Assembly: GCF_014352935.1 (NCBI RefSeq)
Contig: NZ_CP060694.1
Location: 186,001 to 250,000 of the forward strand
Reading direction: 5' to 3'
DNA from: Aliarcobacter cryaerophilus
GTDB taxonomy: Bacteria; Campylobacterota; Campylobacteria; Campylobacterales; Arcobacteraceae
Length of the DNA stretch: 64,000 nt
A program made the position numbers and the translations under genes. The notes beneath the pieces were generated by a model. The model did no database searches. It saw nothing but the letters and a program-made list of their open reading frames with translations, and had not been told where the DNA came from. Positions 40,172-49,354 of this stretch are shown here, one piece after another (within the stretch, counting starts at the first letter, position 1; each line of letters opens with the position of its first letter).

Positions 40172-40414
40172 TTAAAGTGCATGAACCTCATACATATACT
40201 CATCATCAGCTAATCCAAATTTAATCTCTCTAAAATAGATATTAAATCCCTCTTTTTCTAAAGCTTCAACTAGAGCCATCATATCTTTGTGAGAGTTATC
40301 TCTATCAAAGTAAAATATTTTTTGACCCTCTTTTTTTAGCTCATCTTTAATCTTTTCCAACTGTACTTTTTTTGGCTTTTCATTTAATTCATTTCTAGCA
40401 ATTAATAATTCCAT
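40172..40414 (-). CDS. HP0268-like small protein (putative nuclease)
   Basis: This 80-residue protein matches what I know of H. pylori HP0268, an 80-residue protein reported as a nicking DNase and purine-specific RNase: same length, EKIKDELKKEGQKIFYF against EDLYHEF...IFYF, then SHKDMMALVEALEKEGFN and EYMYEVHAL at the C terminus, which parallels its DFLYELHII end. It has strand-helix-strand-helix character. It is directly upstream of miaB on the same strand with AAGG as ribosome site. The activity in this organism is inferred from the family; structural genes near miaB give no other clue. Confidence 0.8.
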   Translation of the reverse strand: MELLIARNELNEKPKKVQLEKIKDELKKEGQKIFYFDRDNSHKDMMALVEALEKEGFNIYFREIKFGLADDEYMYEVHAL

Positions 40415-40485
40415 TTCATTAAACCTTTTTTTTCAAATAATCGTATATTTTAGTCAAAAATTGCTTTAATTTCTATAAAAGGTAG

Positions 40486-40497
40486 TTTTGATATACT
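40486..40497 (+). promoter_or_regulatory. Extended -10 promoter of nusA
   Basis: TTTTGATATACT joins a T run and TG to a -10-like TATACT (40492-40497), about 70 bases before the nusA ATG. There is no -35 match at the right spacing. A good 8-bp inverted repeat lies downstream in the leader. Confidence 0.45.
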
Positions 40498-40513
40498 ATT
40501 GCCCTAAAACTTG

Positions 40514-40542
40514 CATTGAAAATCAAACTTACCATTTCAATG
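40514..40542 (+). repeat. Inverted repeat in the nusA leader
   Basis: CATTGAAA (40514-40521) and TTTCAATG (40535-40542) are perfect inverted copies separated by 13 bases, between the presumed start and the nusA ribosome site. Such a hairpin in a nusA leader may serve feedback regulation or simply mark an operator; there is no T run for termination. Confidence 0.55.
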
Positions 40543-40566
40543 TTAAAAAAACTATAGGAAATAATT

Positions 40567-41736
40567 ATGGATAAAATAATAGATATTTTAGACTCAATAG
40601 CTTATGAAAAGGGTCTTAAAATTACTGATGTAGAAAATGCTCTAAAAGAGGCTTTGATTAAGACTGCTCAAAAAATGGTTGATTACACTTTGATTTTTGA
40701 TGCAAAAGTAGATAGAGCAGCTAAAAAATTAACACTTTTTCAAAAGATAGAAGTTGTAGCAAATGATGATAAAAGATTATTTGAAGATTTAGTAAATGAA
40801 GACGGAACTCCTATAAATAAAGAGAATTTTATAGCAATAGATGAAGCAAAAGCTATCAATAGTGATTTAGAACTTGGGGATCATTTGAGTTATGAGTTAG
40901 AATTTGAAAATATGGGAAGAAATGCTGCAACAATTCTTTCAAGTAATTTTGAGTATAAGCTTCAAAGATTTGTAGAAGAAAATATAATGGCAAAATACAA
41001 AGAAAAAGTTGGAAAAATTGTATCTGCTGTTGTTACAAGAGTTGACAAAAATGATAGTACTTTTATTGAAATAGGTGAAATTAAAGGTATTCTTCAAAGA
41101 AAAAATAGAATAAAAGGTGAGTATTTTAAAGTAGGAGATACACTTAAAGCTGTTGTTAAATCTGTAAATATTGATAAAAATTTGGGATTAATGGTAGAGT
41201 TATCAAGAACAAGTCCTAAGTTTTTGGAAAATCTACTTACTTTAGAAGTTCCAGAGCTTAAAGATGAAAAAATTATTATAGAATCAAGTGCTAGAATTCC
41301 TGGAAGCAGATCAAAAATAGCACTTATATCTACAAGCCCACAAATAGATGCAATTGGAGCAATTGTTGGTGTAAAAGGTGTTAGAATAAATGCAGTTTCA
41401 AAAGAGCTAAATGGAGAAAATATAGATTGTATAGAGTATTCAAGTGTTCCAGAGATGTTTATTGCTCGTGCTTTAAGTCCTGCTTTAGTAAATAGTGTAA
41501 AAATAGAAGAACATCCAAAAAATGGTGAAAAAGGTAAAGCAGTTGTTACAATTAATAGTGAGCAAAAAAGTAAAGCAATAGGGAAAGCTGGATTAAATAT
41601 AAGATTAGCTTCTATGCTTACAAAATATGATATAGAGATTGTTGAGATTGAAACAGGTGTAACAACTTCAAATCTTGAAACTAAAAAAGATGAAAAGATA
41701 AGTGATGCATCAAGCCTAGAGGCACTATTTAAATAG
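40567..41736 (+). CDS. nusA: Transcription termination/antitermination factor NusA
   Basis: NusA binds RNA polymerase and nascent RNA. The 389-residue protein has the N-terminal RNAP-binding domain (about 1-125), an S1 domain (about 130-200: GKIVSAVVTRVDKNDSTFIE), then two KH domains (SRIPGSRSK-type ARIPGSRSKIAL with GVKGVRINAVSKELNGENID, and GKAVVTINSEQKSKAIGKAG with NIRLAS). It lacks the C-terminal acidic repeats of E. coli NusA, as is usual outside the Gammaproteobacteria. TAGGAA precedes the ATG. cysS starts one base after its stop. It diverges from the HP0268-like gene. Confidence 0.95.
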   Translation: MDKIIDILDSIAYEKGLKITDVENALKEALIKTAQKMVDYTLIFDAKVDRAAKKLTLFQKIEVVANDDKRLFEDLVNEDGTPINKENFIAIDEAKAINSDLELGDHLSYELEFENMGRNAATILSSNFEYKLQRFVEENIMAKYKEKVGKIVSAVVTRVDKNDSTFIEIGEIKGILQRKNRIKGEYFKVGDTLKAVVKSVNIDKNLGLMVELSRTSPKFLENLLTLEVPELKDEKIIIESSARIPGSRSKIALISTSPQIDAIGAIVGVKGVRINAVSKELNGENIDCIEYSSVPEMFIARALSPALVNSVKIEEHPKNGEKGKAVVTINSEQKSKAIGKAGLNIRLASMLTKYDIEIVEIETGVTTSNLETKKDEKISDASSLEALFK

Positions 41737-41737
41737 T

Positions 41738-43141
41738 ATGAAAAAGATATATTTTTATGATACATCAAAAAAAACAAAAGTAGAATTTGTATCTTTAAAA
41801 CCAAATATTGCAAAAATATATGTATGTGGACCAACTGTTTATGATAATTCTCACTTGGGACATGCAAGAAGTGCTATTGCTTTCGATTTACTTCATAGAG
41901 TTTTAAAAGCAAATGGTTATGAAGTAGTTTTTGCAAAAAATTTTACTGATATTGATGATAAGATTATCAAAAAGATGAAAGAAGAGGGTAAATCTTTAGA
42001 AGAGATTACAACTTTTTATATAAAAAATTATAAAAATGATATGGAAATTTTAAATATTTTACCAAATAGTTTTGAACCAAAAGCTACTGAAAATCTTGAT
42101 GCTATGAAAGAGATGATAGAAAATTTACTTTCAAAAGATATTGCATACAAAACAGATGATAGCGTATATTTTGATGTTTCAAAAGATAAAAATTATGGTT
42201 CATTATCCAATCAAGCAAGTGATGAAAACTCACAAGCAAGAGTTGAAATAAACAATCAAAAAAGAAATAACTCAGATTTTGCTCTTTGGAAATTTGAAAA
42301 AGCTAGTGATGTATCTTTTGCTTCAAATTTTGGAGCAGGTCGTCCTGGATGGCATATTGAGTGTAGTGCTATGATTGAAAAACATTTAGCATATAAAGAT
42401 GAGCCTTTTCAAATTGATATTCATTGTGGTGGAGCTGATTTACTTTTTCCTCATCATGAAAATGAAGCTAGTCAAACAAGATGTGCAAGTGGTCAAAATC
42501 TTGCAAAATATTGGATGCACAACGGTTTCGTAAATATAAATGGAGAAAAGATGAGTAAATCTTTAGGGAACTCATTTTTCTTAAAAGATGTTTTGAAATC
42601 ATATAGTGGAGAAGTTGTAAGATTTTATCTTCTAAGCTCTTCATATAGAGCAAATATAAACTTTAATGAAGAGGATTTACTTGCAAGTAAAAAAAGACTT
42701 GATAAACTTTATAGAGTTAAAAAAAGAGTTTATGAAGTAACTGCTTCAAAAGTGAATGAAAAGTTTGAAAACACTCTTTTAGAAGCACTAAATGATGATT
42801 TAAATACATCATTGGCACTTAGCTTTATTGATGAGTTTATAAATAGTTCAAATGATAGTTTGGATAAAAATCCAAAAGATAAGAGTCTAAAACAAGAGAT
42901 AGTTGCAAATATTGAGTTTATTGAAAAAGTTCTAGGTTTTGGTGGAAGTGATGCTTTCTCTTATTTCCAATTTGGAGTTAGTTTAGAGCTAAAAAAAGAG
43001 ATAGAAGAGTTAATTTCAAAAAGAGCAGAGGCGAAAAAAAATAAAGATTTTGCAAAAGCAGATAGTATAAGAGATGAGTTATCTGCTATGAATATATCAA
43101 TTATGGATACAGCTTTGGGAGTTGTTTGGGAGTATAGATAA
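41738..43141 (+). CDS. cysS: Cysteinyl-tRNA synthetase
   Basis: CysS charges tRNA-Cys. The 467-residue class I synthetase has the HIGH-type signature CGPTVYDNSHLGHAR (with one zinc Cys) at about residues 28-42, WHIECSAM (zinc) near 206, GGADLLFPHHENE and the KMSKSLGNS motif (about 268-276). Length is standard. It begins one base after nusA and has no ribosome site of its own. Its end meets the convergent arsC-like gene through a perfect bidirectional hairpin. Confidence 0.97.
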   Translation: MKKIYFYDTSKKTKVEFVSLKPNIAKIYVCGPTVYDNSHLGHARSAIAFDLLHRVLKANGYEVVFAKNFTDIDDKIIKKMKEEGKSLEEITTFYIKNYKNDMEILNILPNSFEPKATENLDAMKEMIENLLSKDIAYKTDDSVYFDVSKDKNYGSLSNQASDENSQARVEINNQKRNNSDFALWKFEKASDVSFASNFGAGRPGWHIECSAMIEKHLAYKDEPFQIDIHCGGADLLFPHHENEASQTRCASGQNLAKYWMHNGFVNINGEKMSKSLGNSFFLKDVLKSYSGEVVRFYLLSSSYRANINFNEEDLLASKKRLDKLYRVKKRVYEVTASKVNEKFENTLLEALNDDLNTSLALSFIDEFINSSNDSLDKNPKDKSLKQEIVANIEFIEKVLGFGGSDAFSYFQFGVSLELKKEIEELISKRAEAKKNKDFAKADSIRDELSAMNISIMDTALGVVWEYR

Positions 43142-43160
43142 TTTTTTAGGTTTAAATTAA

Positions 43161-43192
43161 TATAAGAAGATTTATAAAAAAATCTTCTTATA
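43161..43192. terminator. Bidirectional terminator between cysS and arsC-like
   Basis: TATAAGAAGATTT (43161-43173) and AAATCTTCTTATA (43180-43192) form a perfect 13-bp stem with a 6-base A-rich loop. It overlaps the last codons and stop of the arsC-like gene, so its coding constraint and the hairpin coincide. Confidence 0.7.
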
Positions 43193-43513
43193 CTCTTCTT
43201 CATCCCAAGCAACTATTAAATTATCATCATACTCTATAACTGGTCTTTTAAAAAGCATAGGTTCATTTGCAAGATACTCTTTTTTACATTGTTCATCAAG
43301 ATTTAACTCTTTTAAATTCATAGTTTTATATTTAGTACCTTTTGAGTTAAAAAGTATATTTATATCAACTTTTTGTGACCATTTTTTAACAGTTTCTAAA
43401 TCTACTTTTGTAGTTTTAAAATCTACAAAATCAACTTCTATATTGTGGTCTTTGAAAAACTTCAAAGCATTTCGTACACTTCCACAAGTTTTTATTCCGT
43501 AAACTTTTATCAT
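43172..43513 (-). CDS. ArsC/Spx-family thioredoxin-fold protein
   Basis: This 113-residue protein resembles the ArsC/Spx/YffB family: MIKVYGIKTCGSVRNALKFF gives the N-terminal Cys of the thioredoxin-like loop (only one Cys of a CxxC is present), and ITFVDFKT-type strands and KRPVIEYDDNLIVAWDE near the C terminus fit YffB. Arsenate reduction is not established; YffB-like proteins have glutathione-linked or unknown roles. It lies four bases after gatC on the same strand. Its terminal codons sit in a 13-bp hairpin shared with the convergent cysS. Confidence 0.82.
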   Translation of the reverse strand: MIKVYGIKTCGSVRNALKFFKDHNIEVDFVDFKTTKVDLETVKKWSQKVDINILFNSKGTKYKTMNLKELNLDEQCKKEYLANEPMLFKRPVIEYDDNLIVAWDEEEYKKIFL

Positions 43514-43517
43514 ATTT

Positions 43518-43811
43518 TTACTCTATAATTTTTGGAACTACAAAGTAGTTATCTTCACTCTTTGGTGCATTTTTTAAAATTGCATCAGAAATCTCTTTGC
43601 TTGAAACGGCAATATCTTCTCTAAAAGGAGTACCACCTTTTACTGTACTTGCTATTGCTTCAACATTTGAAACATCAACTTCATTTAAGTTGTTTACAAA
43701 CTCAAGCATTTGAGAAATATCACTTTTTATTTTCTCTTTTTTATCATCTTCTATTTTCAAACTTGAAAGTTTTTCTAATTTTGCTATTAAATTATCATCT
43801 ACAGTTATCAT
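43518..43811 (-). CDS. gatC: Asp/Glu-tRNA amidotransferase subunit C
   Basis: GatC holds together the GatA-GatB amidotransferase that makes Gln-tRNA and Asn-tRNA. The 97-residue protein has the family pattern: KLEKLSSLKIEDDKKEKIKSDISQMLEFVNNLNEVDVSNVE is characteristic in its spacing (LSxLxI, then LxxILxxVxxLxxVD), and a C-terminal FREDIAVSS...ILKNAPKSEDNYFVVPKI stretch that covers the other subunits (segments quoted separately below 20 residues: QMLEFVNNLNEVD, APKSEDNYFVVPKI). AAGGA is its ribosome site. gatA and gatB are not adjacent. Confidence 0.93.
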   Translation of the reverse strand: MITVDDNLIAKLEKLSSLKIEDDKKEKIKSDISQMLEFVNNLNEVDVSNVEAIASTVKGGTPFREDIAVSSKEISDAILKNAPKSEDNYFVVPKIIE

Positions 43812-43828
43812 AAATTTTTCCTTTAAAA

Positions 43829-43850
43829 GGTTACCCTTTTAAAGGTAACC
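43829..43850. terminator. Hairpin upstream of gatC
   Basis: GGTTACC (43829-43835) and GGTAACC (43844-43850) form a 7-bp stem around CTTTTAAA. It lies in the 155-base gap after tgt and just before the gatC ribosome site. It may end the tgt transcript or mask gatC translation. A second small hairpin is AGCAAC/GTTGCT at 43917-43930 and a third inverted repeat at 43865-43901 (CTACTTTT against CTAAAAGTAG). No gene is seen in the gap. Confidence 0.55.
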
Positions 43851-43966
43851 AAAATATTTAAATACTACTTTTTAGCGTTAAATAAATTTAACTAAAAGTA
43901 GCAAAATCCTAAAGAAAGCAACGAGTTGCTCTTAAATTTTTTTGCCTATTTTATCAAAAAAAAGAT

Positions 43967-45124
<1,158 letters not shown>

Positions 45125-45156
45125 CTATCTAAAATCTACTATTAAACTTTTTAAGA

Positions 45157-45162
45157 TATAAT
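45157..45162 (+). promoter_or_regulatory. -10 box placing transcription start at the ATG
   Basis: TATAAT at 45157-45162 lies only seven bases before the ATG at 45170, so transcription should begin at or one base before the start codon. No Shine-Dalgarno sequence is present in between (TTCGCCC). This suggests a leaderless mRNA. Confidence 0.55.
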
Positions 45163-45169
45163 TTCGCCC

Positions 45170-46609
45170 ATGAAAAAGATATTAATTATACTTGATGGAA
45201 TAGTTGCAAAGAAGCTTTTGCAAAGAATTGTAGAGTCAAATACAGGTGATAACAACTATGATGTTGTATATATGAATGATGTGATTTTACCTATTCAAAA
45301 ACCGTCAAATTTTACATTCTATAAATTTGATCCTACTTCAAATTCAAAACTATCAATGGTTCTTGACAAAAATATCCATAGTGAAGTTTTAATGGCACTT
45401 AGTTCAAAAGATGAGATGATGAGTGTTATTAAAAATATTAGAGAATACAAAAAAAATCTTCAAATTACTATTTTAGATTATTGGGGAATAAATATAAAAG
45501 ACCCAATGGTTAGTATCTATAAAGGAATTGATGTTTTAGCAAATGGAATGGTTGAAAGATTACCAAATGTACCTGTTTTAGCTCAAAATATTGGATTAAA
45601 GCAAGGTGAAATAATGGAGATAAAAATTCCATTTGGAAGCTCTTATGCTTATCGTTCTATTGACTCAATTGAACAAAAAGATTGGAGAATTTTTGGTCTT
45701 TATAGAAATCAAAAATTAATGAATCTAAAATCATCTTTAGTTTTAAAACCAAATGATTTGATTTTGGTTATTGGAAAACCAACTGTTTTGATGAATATTT
45801 ATAATGTTATAGGAAAAACTCAAGGTCAATTTCCTATGCCATTTGGAAGTAAAATTTACTTATATTTGGATCTATATTTAGAAGATGAAAAGAGTGTAAA
45901 AAAAGCTCTTGATGAAGCAAAATATCTAAATGAAAAATTAAAAAACTCTTTACTTATTGTAAAAGTTACAAGACCTACAACTGTAGCAATTATGGAACTT
46001 ATCAAAAATGAATTAAAATATTTTCCTACAATAATTTTGCAAATAGATTATGCGAATTTAGGATTTAAAGAGATAATTAAAGAAGATAGCAGAAAATACA
46101 ATATTGGTTTGCTTATTTTGACAAAATCTATGTTCAAAGATTTATATAAATTAAATTTTCTTTTAGAGCTAAAAATTCCAATTTTTAAAATGGGAGAAGA
46201 GAGTTTAAAAGCTTCAAAAAATGTTGGAGTTGTTCTAAATGATAGTGGAAGTTATGAACAGATTTCTCCAATAGTTTTTGATGTTGCTACTCAGTTAAAA
46301 TTAAAAACAAAAATATTTGATTATGATCCAATAGGACAAAAAGATAATCAAGTAAGTTTACTAGACCACTATGAAAATTTGGCAAAAATTTTTAATGAAA
46401 AACTAGAGATTATAAAAGGTGTTGAAAATCCAATACGAGAGTTAAAAAAACAAAAAGAGATGTTGCAAATATTACCTTTAAAACAAAAAATGTTTAAAAA
46501 AAGGTCATTTATCAAATTTTTCTATACAAATAGTGATTTAGTTGCTTTTGATATGAATAAATTTAATCAAATCTTAATCCCAATTTCTGAAGAACAGGTA
46601 CAAAAATGA
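45170..46609 (+). CDS. TrkA-like protein (COG3400 type)
   Basis: This 479-residue protein has an N-terminal Rossmann-like half (KKILIILDGIVAKKLLQRIV, VYMNDVILP, then ILDYWGINIKDPMVSIYKG) and a middle TrkA-C/RCK-C-like region (GEIMEIKIPFGSSYAYRSI, LVLKPNDLILVIGKPTVLMN, about residues 145-220) as in potassium-transport regulators. The last half (about 225-479) is alpha/beta, perhaps with a USP-like fold, and is unassigned. No membrane helices are seen, so it is likely a cytoplasmic potassium-channel/transport regulator. Start: the promoter -10 is so close to this ATG that the mRNA may be leaderless. It is followed by a four-base overlap with the next gene. Confidence 0.78.
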   Translation: MKKILIILDGIVAKKLLQRIVESNTGDNNYDVVYMNDVILPIQKPSNFTFYKFDPTSNSKLSMVLDKNIHSEVLMALSSKDEMMSVIKNIREYKKNLQITILDYWGINIKDPMVSIYKGIDVLANGMVERLPNVPVLAQNIGLKQGEIMEIKIPFGSSYAYRSIDSIEQKDWRIFGLYRNQKLMNLKSSLVLKPNDLILVIGKPTVLMNIYNVIGKTQGQFPMPFGSKIYLYLDLYLEDEKSVKKALDEAKYLNEKLKNSLLIVKVTRPTTVAIMELIKNELKYFPTIILQIDYANLGFKEIIKEDSRKYNIGLLILTKSMFKDLYKLNFLLELKIPIFKMGEESLKASKNVGVVLNDSGSYEQISPIVFDVATQLKLKTKIFDYDPIGQKDNQVSLLDHYENLAKIFNEKLEIIKGVENPIRELKKQKEMLQILPLKQKMFKKRSFIKFFYTNSDLVAFDMNKFNQILIPISEEQVQK

Positions 46610-47193
46610 ACAAAGATGATTTAAACGAAGCTAGAACAAACCCAGATTTTTTAATATATTTAGAAGCAGCAATGCAAAATTCAATAAAAAATCAAAACAT
46701 AGAGATGATGTATGAAATTTTAGACACTATGCTAGTTTTAGATTTAGAAGAAGAAAAAACAAACAAAATTTATGAAGAGATTTTAAAAGTTGCTACTCTT
46801 AATCTTGAAGAAAAATTAGAAAAAAATGAGTTATTAAAACTAGAAAATATTGATTTTTTAACTATCAGAGCTTTTTATGAACTTGCTATTGAGAAATGGT
46901 CAAATAGTGATTTTGAATTAGCAAAAGCACTTTTTTTTACTCTTGCAAATAGTATTAATGATGATTTTTTGAAAAAAAATATGGAAGTTTTAATTGTAAA
47001 TTTATCAAAAGAGCTTGATTTTGAAGATTTTTATGAAGAGTTTGTTGATAAAGATGAGCTTGAATCTAAAGAAGAGTATGGGTATTTTATTACAACTTTT
47101 AATTTTGATGTAGATGATTTTTTGGAAAATCACCAAGAGTTTTTACAAAAAGAGTATGAAAATTTAAAACATTTAATCGAAAAAAGGAAATAA
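46606..47193 (+). CDS. Unrecognised acidic protein before murC
   Basis: This 195-residue protein is acidic, helical and without signal peptide or membrane segment. Leu/Glu/Lys-rich stretches (KIYEEILKVATLNLEEKLE, then FYEEFVDKDELESKEEYG) suggest an all-helical, possibly repeat-like fold. No family is recognised. It overlaps the TrkA-like gene by four bases and ends one base before the murC TTG start. Placement in an operon with murC could hint at envelope or division regulation, but no sequence evidence supports a function. Confidence 0.75.
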   Translation: MNKDDLNEARTNPDFLIYLEAAMQNSIKNQNIEMMYEILDTMLVLDLEEEKTNKIYEEILKVATLNLEEKLEKNELLKLENIDFLTIRAFYELAIEKWSNSDFELAKALFFTLANSINDDFLKKNMEVLIVNLSKELDFEDFYEEFVDKDELESKEEYGYFITTFNFDVDDFLENHQEFLQKEYENLKHLIEKRK

Positions 47194-47194
47194 T

Positions 47195-48499
47195 TTGAGA
47201 GTTCATTTTATAGGAATTGGAGGAATAGGGCTTTCTGCACTAGCTAGATTTTTGAATTTTGATGGGCATAGCGTAAGTGGAAGCGATATGAAAAGTTCTT
47301 CAATTACAAAAGAGTTAGAAAAAGAGGGAATAAAAGTATCTTGTCCGCAAGAGGCAAAAAATATAAGTGATGATTTAGATTTAGTAATTTATTCAGCAGC
47401 AGTTACAGATGAGAATCCTGAGTTAATAGAAGCAAGACTTAAACAAATCAGAACTCTTTCAAGAAAAGAGGCACTACCTATAATTTTAGGAGATAAGAAA
47501 AATTATTGTGTTGCAGGTGCTCACGGAAAATCTACTACAACAGCAATATTAGCAACTATTTTACAAAGTAGTGCATTAATTGGTGCTATTTCAAAAGAGT
47601 TTGGAAGTAATTTTAGATATGTAGATAAAACAGTTGCCTTTGAAGCTGATGAAAGTGATGCATCTTTTTTACTTTCAAATCCATATTGTGCAATAGTTAC
47701 AAATGCTGAGCCTGAGCATATGGAGTATTATCACTATGATTATGATAAATTTTATGAGTCGTATGAAACTTTTTTAAGTTTGGCAAAAAAGAGAGTTGTA
47801 AATGGTGAAGATAAAGATATTCAAAAATTAAAAATTGAGGATGCAACATATCTGTATCCATCAAAAGATATAAAAAATCTTTGTTACACTCTAAAAGATG
47901 GGCAGCCTTGTACAAAATTTGATTTAAAAGATTATGGTACTTTTGAAGTTTGGGGATTTGGTTTTCATATAGCATCAAATGCCTCTTTGGCAATAATGGC
48001 CGCTTTAAACGAACTAGATATTGAGACTATTAGAAAAAACCTTTTAAACTATAAAGGTATTAAAAAGAGATTTGATATTGTTCAATCAAATGAAAAATTT
48101 GTGGTAATTGATGATTATGCACATCATCCAACAGAGATTGAAGCAACTATGAAATCAGTTGAGTTATATGATAATCTTACAAACTTTAACAATAGAATAG
48201 TTCTTTGGCAACCACATAAATATAGTAGAACTAGTGATAATCTTGAAGGTTTTAAAAAGTGTTTTAGAAGATGTGATGAGTTAATTATTCTTCCACTTTG
48301 GACAGTTGCAGGTGAGAAAAAAATAGATATTGATTTTGAAAAAGAGTTTGCCTCTTATAATCCAATTTTTGCTGATAGAGTAGTTTCATACAAAGGCAAA
48401 ATAGAGCTTATAAAAGATGATAAAATCATAAAAACTTATGATGAAGGTATATTTTTAGGTGTTGGAGCTGGAGATATAACTTATCAATTAAGATATTAA
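47195..48499 (+). CDS. murC: UDP-N-acetylmuramate-L-alanine ligase
   Basis: MurC adds the first L-alanine to UDP-MurNAc in peptidoglycan synthesis. The 434-residue protein has the N-terminal Rossmann motif HFIGIGGIGLSALARFL, the ATP-binding AGAHGKSTTTAILATI (about residues 108-123), EADESDASFL, the His-rich IDDYAHHPTEIEATM (about 307-321) and WQPHKYSRT near 345. Length is slightly below E. coli but normal in this phylum. TTG at 47195 is the start. The gene ends inside a 13-bp hairpin shared with convergent dprA. Confidence 0.96.
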   Translation: MRVHFIGIGGIGLSALARFLNFDGHSVSGSDMKSSSITKELEKEGIKVSCPQEAKNISDDLDLVIYSAAVTDENPELIEARLKQIRTLSRKEALPIILGDKKNYCVAGAHGKSTTTAILATILQSSALIGAISKEFGSNFRYVDKTVAFEADESDASFLLSNPYCAIVTNAEPEHMEYYHYDYDKFYESYETFLSLAKKRVVNGEDKDIQKLKIEDATYLYPSKDIKNLCYTLKDGQPCTKFDLKDYGTFEVWGFGFHIASNASLAIMAALNELDIETIRKNLLNYKGIKKRFDIVQSNEKFVVIDDYAHHPTEIEATMKSVELYDNLTNFNNRIVLWQPHKYSRTSDNLEGFKKCFRRCDELIILPLWTVAGEKKIDIDFEKEFASYNPIFADRVVSYKGKIELIKDDKIIKTYDEGIFLGVGAGDITYQLRY

Positions 48500-48524
48500 T
48501 AGATAGATTTATATCTATTAATAT
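48493..48524. terminator. Bidirectional terminator between murC and dprA
   Basis: ATATTAATAGATA (48493-48505) and TATCTATTAATAT (48512-48524) form a perfect 13-bp stem with a 6-base loop. It overlaps the murC stop and ends 5 bases before the dprA stop. It is A+T only except for two G-C pairs. Confidence 0.65.
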
Positions 48525-48529
48525 TTATA

Positions 48530-49312
48530 CTAAAGCACAAAAACTTTTCCATCTTTGATAGCTATTTTACCATCTAACTCATACTCTAATATTTTATCTG
48601 GATATTTTAGAAGTACTTCATCATAAATTGGGTTACTTTTACAATACTCTAAAATCTCATCAAAACTATTTTCAAATCCAAAAAGCCCAACTCCAACAAT
48701 ATCTTCTATAAACTCATCGATATCGTAAATTGCTTTTGCTAAACCTTTTTTGATTAGTTCGTTTGTGGCTAAACTCTCATTTATTCTATGTGGTAAAACA
48801 AAAATCTCTTTGTTTTGTTTAATTGCAAACTCTACAGATGTCATACTTCCAGAGTTTAAATCAGCTTGAGTAACTATTAATTTATCACCTAAAGCTACAA
48901 CTATCTCATTTCTTTGTACAAAGCTATATAATCTTGCTTTTTCACCCTCTTTAAAACTTGAGATAATTAAGCCATTTTTTTCAATCTCAATAATTTGATT
49001 TTTATTTACACTAGGATATCTTATATCCAAACCATTTGCTACAACCGCTATTGTGTTGTTTAATCCAGCCCCACTATGTGCAATGCTGTCAACTCCCATG
49101 GCAGCACCACTTACTATACAAATTCCATTTTGAGATAGTTTTGAAGCTAGTTTATATGTAAACTCTTTTGTATAATTTGAAGGTCTTCTTGTACCTACGA
49201 TAGAGATTTTTTTTCTTTTTAAAAGTTGAGTATTTCCTATAAAATATAGTTCTTTCGGGTATTTTTTCATATTTTCAAGCTCTTTGATTTTAAAATCAAA
49301 TTGATTTATCAT
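48530..49312 (-). CDS. dprA: DNA-processing protein DprA
   Basis: DprA loads RecA on incoming single-stranded DNA during natural transformation. The 260-residue protein contains a Rossmann fold: KISIVGTRRPSNYTKEF, GICIVSGAAMGVDSIAHSGA, TIAVVANGLDIRYPSVN, LNSGSMTSVEFAIKQNKEIF. I chose the ATG at 49312, because AAGGGG lies five bases upstream; a GTG two codons earlier is unlikely as it overlaps that site. A short C-terminal region stands in for the winged domain. With the prepilin peptidase at 28818 it suggests competence in this organism. Confidence 0.95.
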   Translation of the reverse strand: MINQFDFKIKELENMKKYPKELYFIGNTQLLKRKKISIVGTRRPSNYTKEFTYKLASKLSQNGICIVSGAAMGVDSIAHSGAGLNNTIAVVANGLDIRYPSVNKNQIIEIEKNGLIISSFKEGEKARLYSFVQRNEIVVALGDKLIVTQADLNSGSMTSVEFAIKQNKEIFVLPHRINESLATNELIKKGLAKAIYDIDEFIEDIVGVGLFGFENSFDEILEYCKSNPIYDEVLLKYPDKILEYELDGKIAIKDGKVFVL

Positions 49313-49354
49313 AATCACCCCTTGATAATTTTTATATTTATTTTAACTAAATTT

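Noticed and set aside
41094-41867. Long open frame antisense to nusA/cysS (257 codons)
   Set aside because: It lies opposite two certain genes, has no ribosome site, and its composition (Leu/Ser/Phe rich) is what an AT-rich coding strand gives in reverse.
43172-43513. Arsenate reductase with a full resistance cassette
   Set aside because: Only the thioredoxin-fold protein is present; there is no arsB, arsR or related gene nearby and only one Cys of the CxxC is kept.
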